Below are positions 6,839 through 6,865 of a stretch of 6,865 nt of DNA, one piece after another. The DNA is from Agrobacterium fabrum. Lineage in GTDB: Bacteria; Pseudomonadota; Alphaproteobacteria; Rhizobiales; Rhizobiaceae. The stretch lies in assembly GCA_003241215.1 (NCBI GenBank), contig QFOL01000213.1, forward strand, positions 1 through 6,865, read 5' to 3'. The first letter of the stretch is position 1. Every line of letters starts with the position of its first letter. Below the pieces are notes generated by a model that was not told where the DNA came from, searched no databases, and was given only the letters and a program-made list of their open reading frames with translations. The position numbers were made by a program, and so were the translations under genes.

Positions 6839-6865
6839 TTACTTCTTCAGCTGCTCCTTGAGGGC
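6839..6865 (-). CDS. C-terminal end of an upstream gene, cut by the window edge
   Basis: Reading the minus strand from the edge gives eight codons, ALKEQLKK, and a TAA at 6839-6841, in a frame that puts the stop four bases before the S4-domain ATG. Tight spacing and the lysine-rich end support a real gene end. In related genomes I recall a helicase gene in this position upstream of the S4 protein, but eight residues cannot identify it. Confidence 0.5.
   Translation of the reverse strand, partial: ALKEQLKK

Overview
The window reads as ordinary chromosomal core sequence from an alphaproteobacterium of the Rhizobiales, most likely a Rhizobiaceae member of the Agrobacterium/Rhizobium type. Support comes from the moderately GC-rich, strongly biased coding sequence, a DUF1013 (TrcR-type) protein known from alphaproteobacteria, the alphaproteobacterial flavour of LptE and the DNA polymerase III delta subunit, and a seven-iron FdxA ferredoxin beside an S4-domain protein. 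Genus is inferred from protein resemblance remembered from these families, not from a search.

Layout: (1) 23-724 (+), a DUF1013/TrcR cell-cycle transcription regulator, closed by a strong hairpin terminator at 745-774. (2) 782-1441 (-), a YggS-type pyridoxal-phosphate-binding protein, convergent with the first gene. (3) 1445-1634, a divergent intergenic region that includes a 15-codon upstream ORF directly before leuS. (4) 1635-5852 (+), a tight three-gene run: leuS (leucyl-tRNA synthetase), lptE (LPS-assembly lipoprotein, overlapping leuS by 11 bases and starting at TTG) and holA (DNA polymerase III delta, starting at GTG 11 bases after lptE). (5) 5851-5890, a terminator hairpin with T tracts in both directions. 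(6) 5921-6865 (-), reading right to left: the last eight codons of an unidentified gene, an S4-domain Hsp15-like RNA-binding protein, then fdxA after a 158-base gap.

The leuS-lptE-holA run joins translation, outer-membrane biogenesis and replication. The genes appear co-transcribed and probably translationally coupled rather than functionally linked. The minus-strand group looks like one transcript from the upstream gene into the S4 gene, with fdxA possibly having its own promoter in the 158-base gap.

I see no mobile element, CRISPR array, tRNA, rRNA, prophage or defence module, and no gene-free stretch over 300 bases (longest about 190). No frameshift or broken gene is visible. I found no convincing undescribed system. 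The points most worth checking are the small ORF before leuS, the poorly characterised DUF1013 regulator, a potential RNA structure ahead of fdxA, an unusual residue pair in the LeuRS editing domain, and gene neighbours I would have expected but do not see at the holA/fdxA junction.
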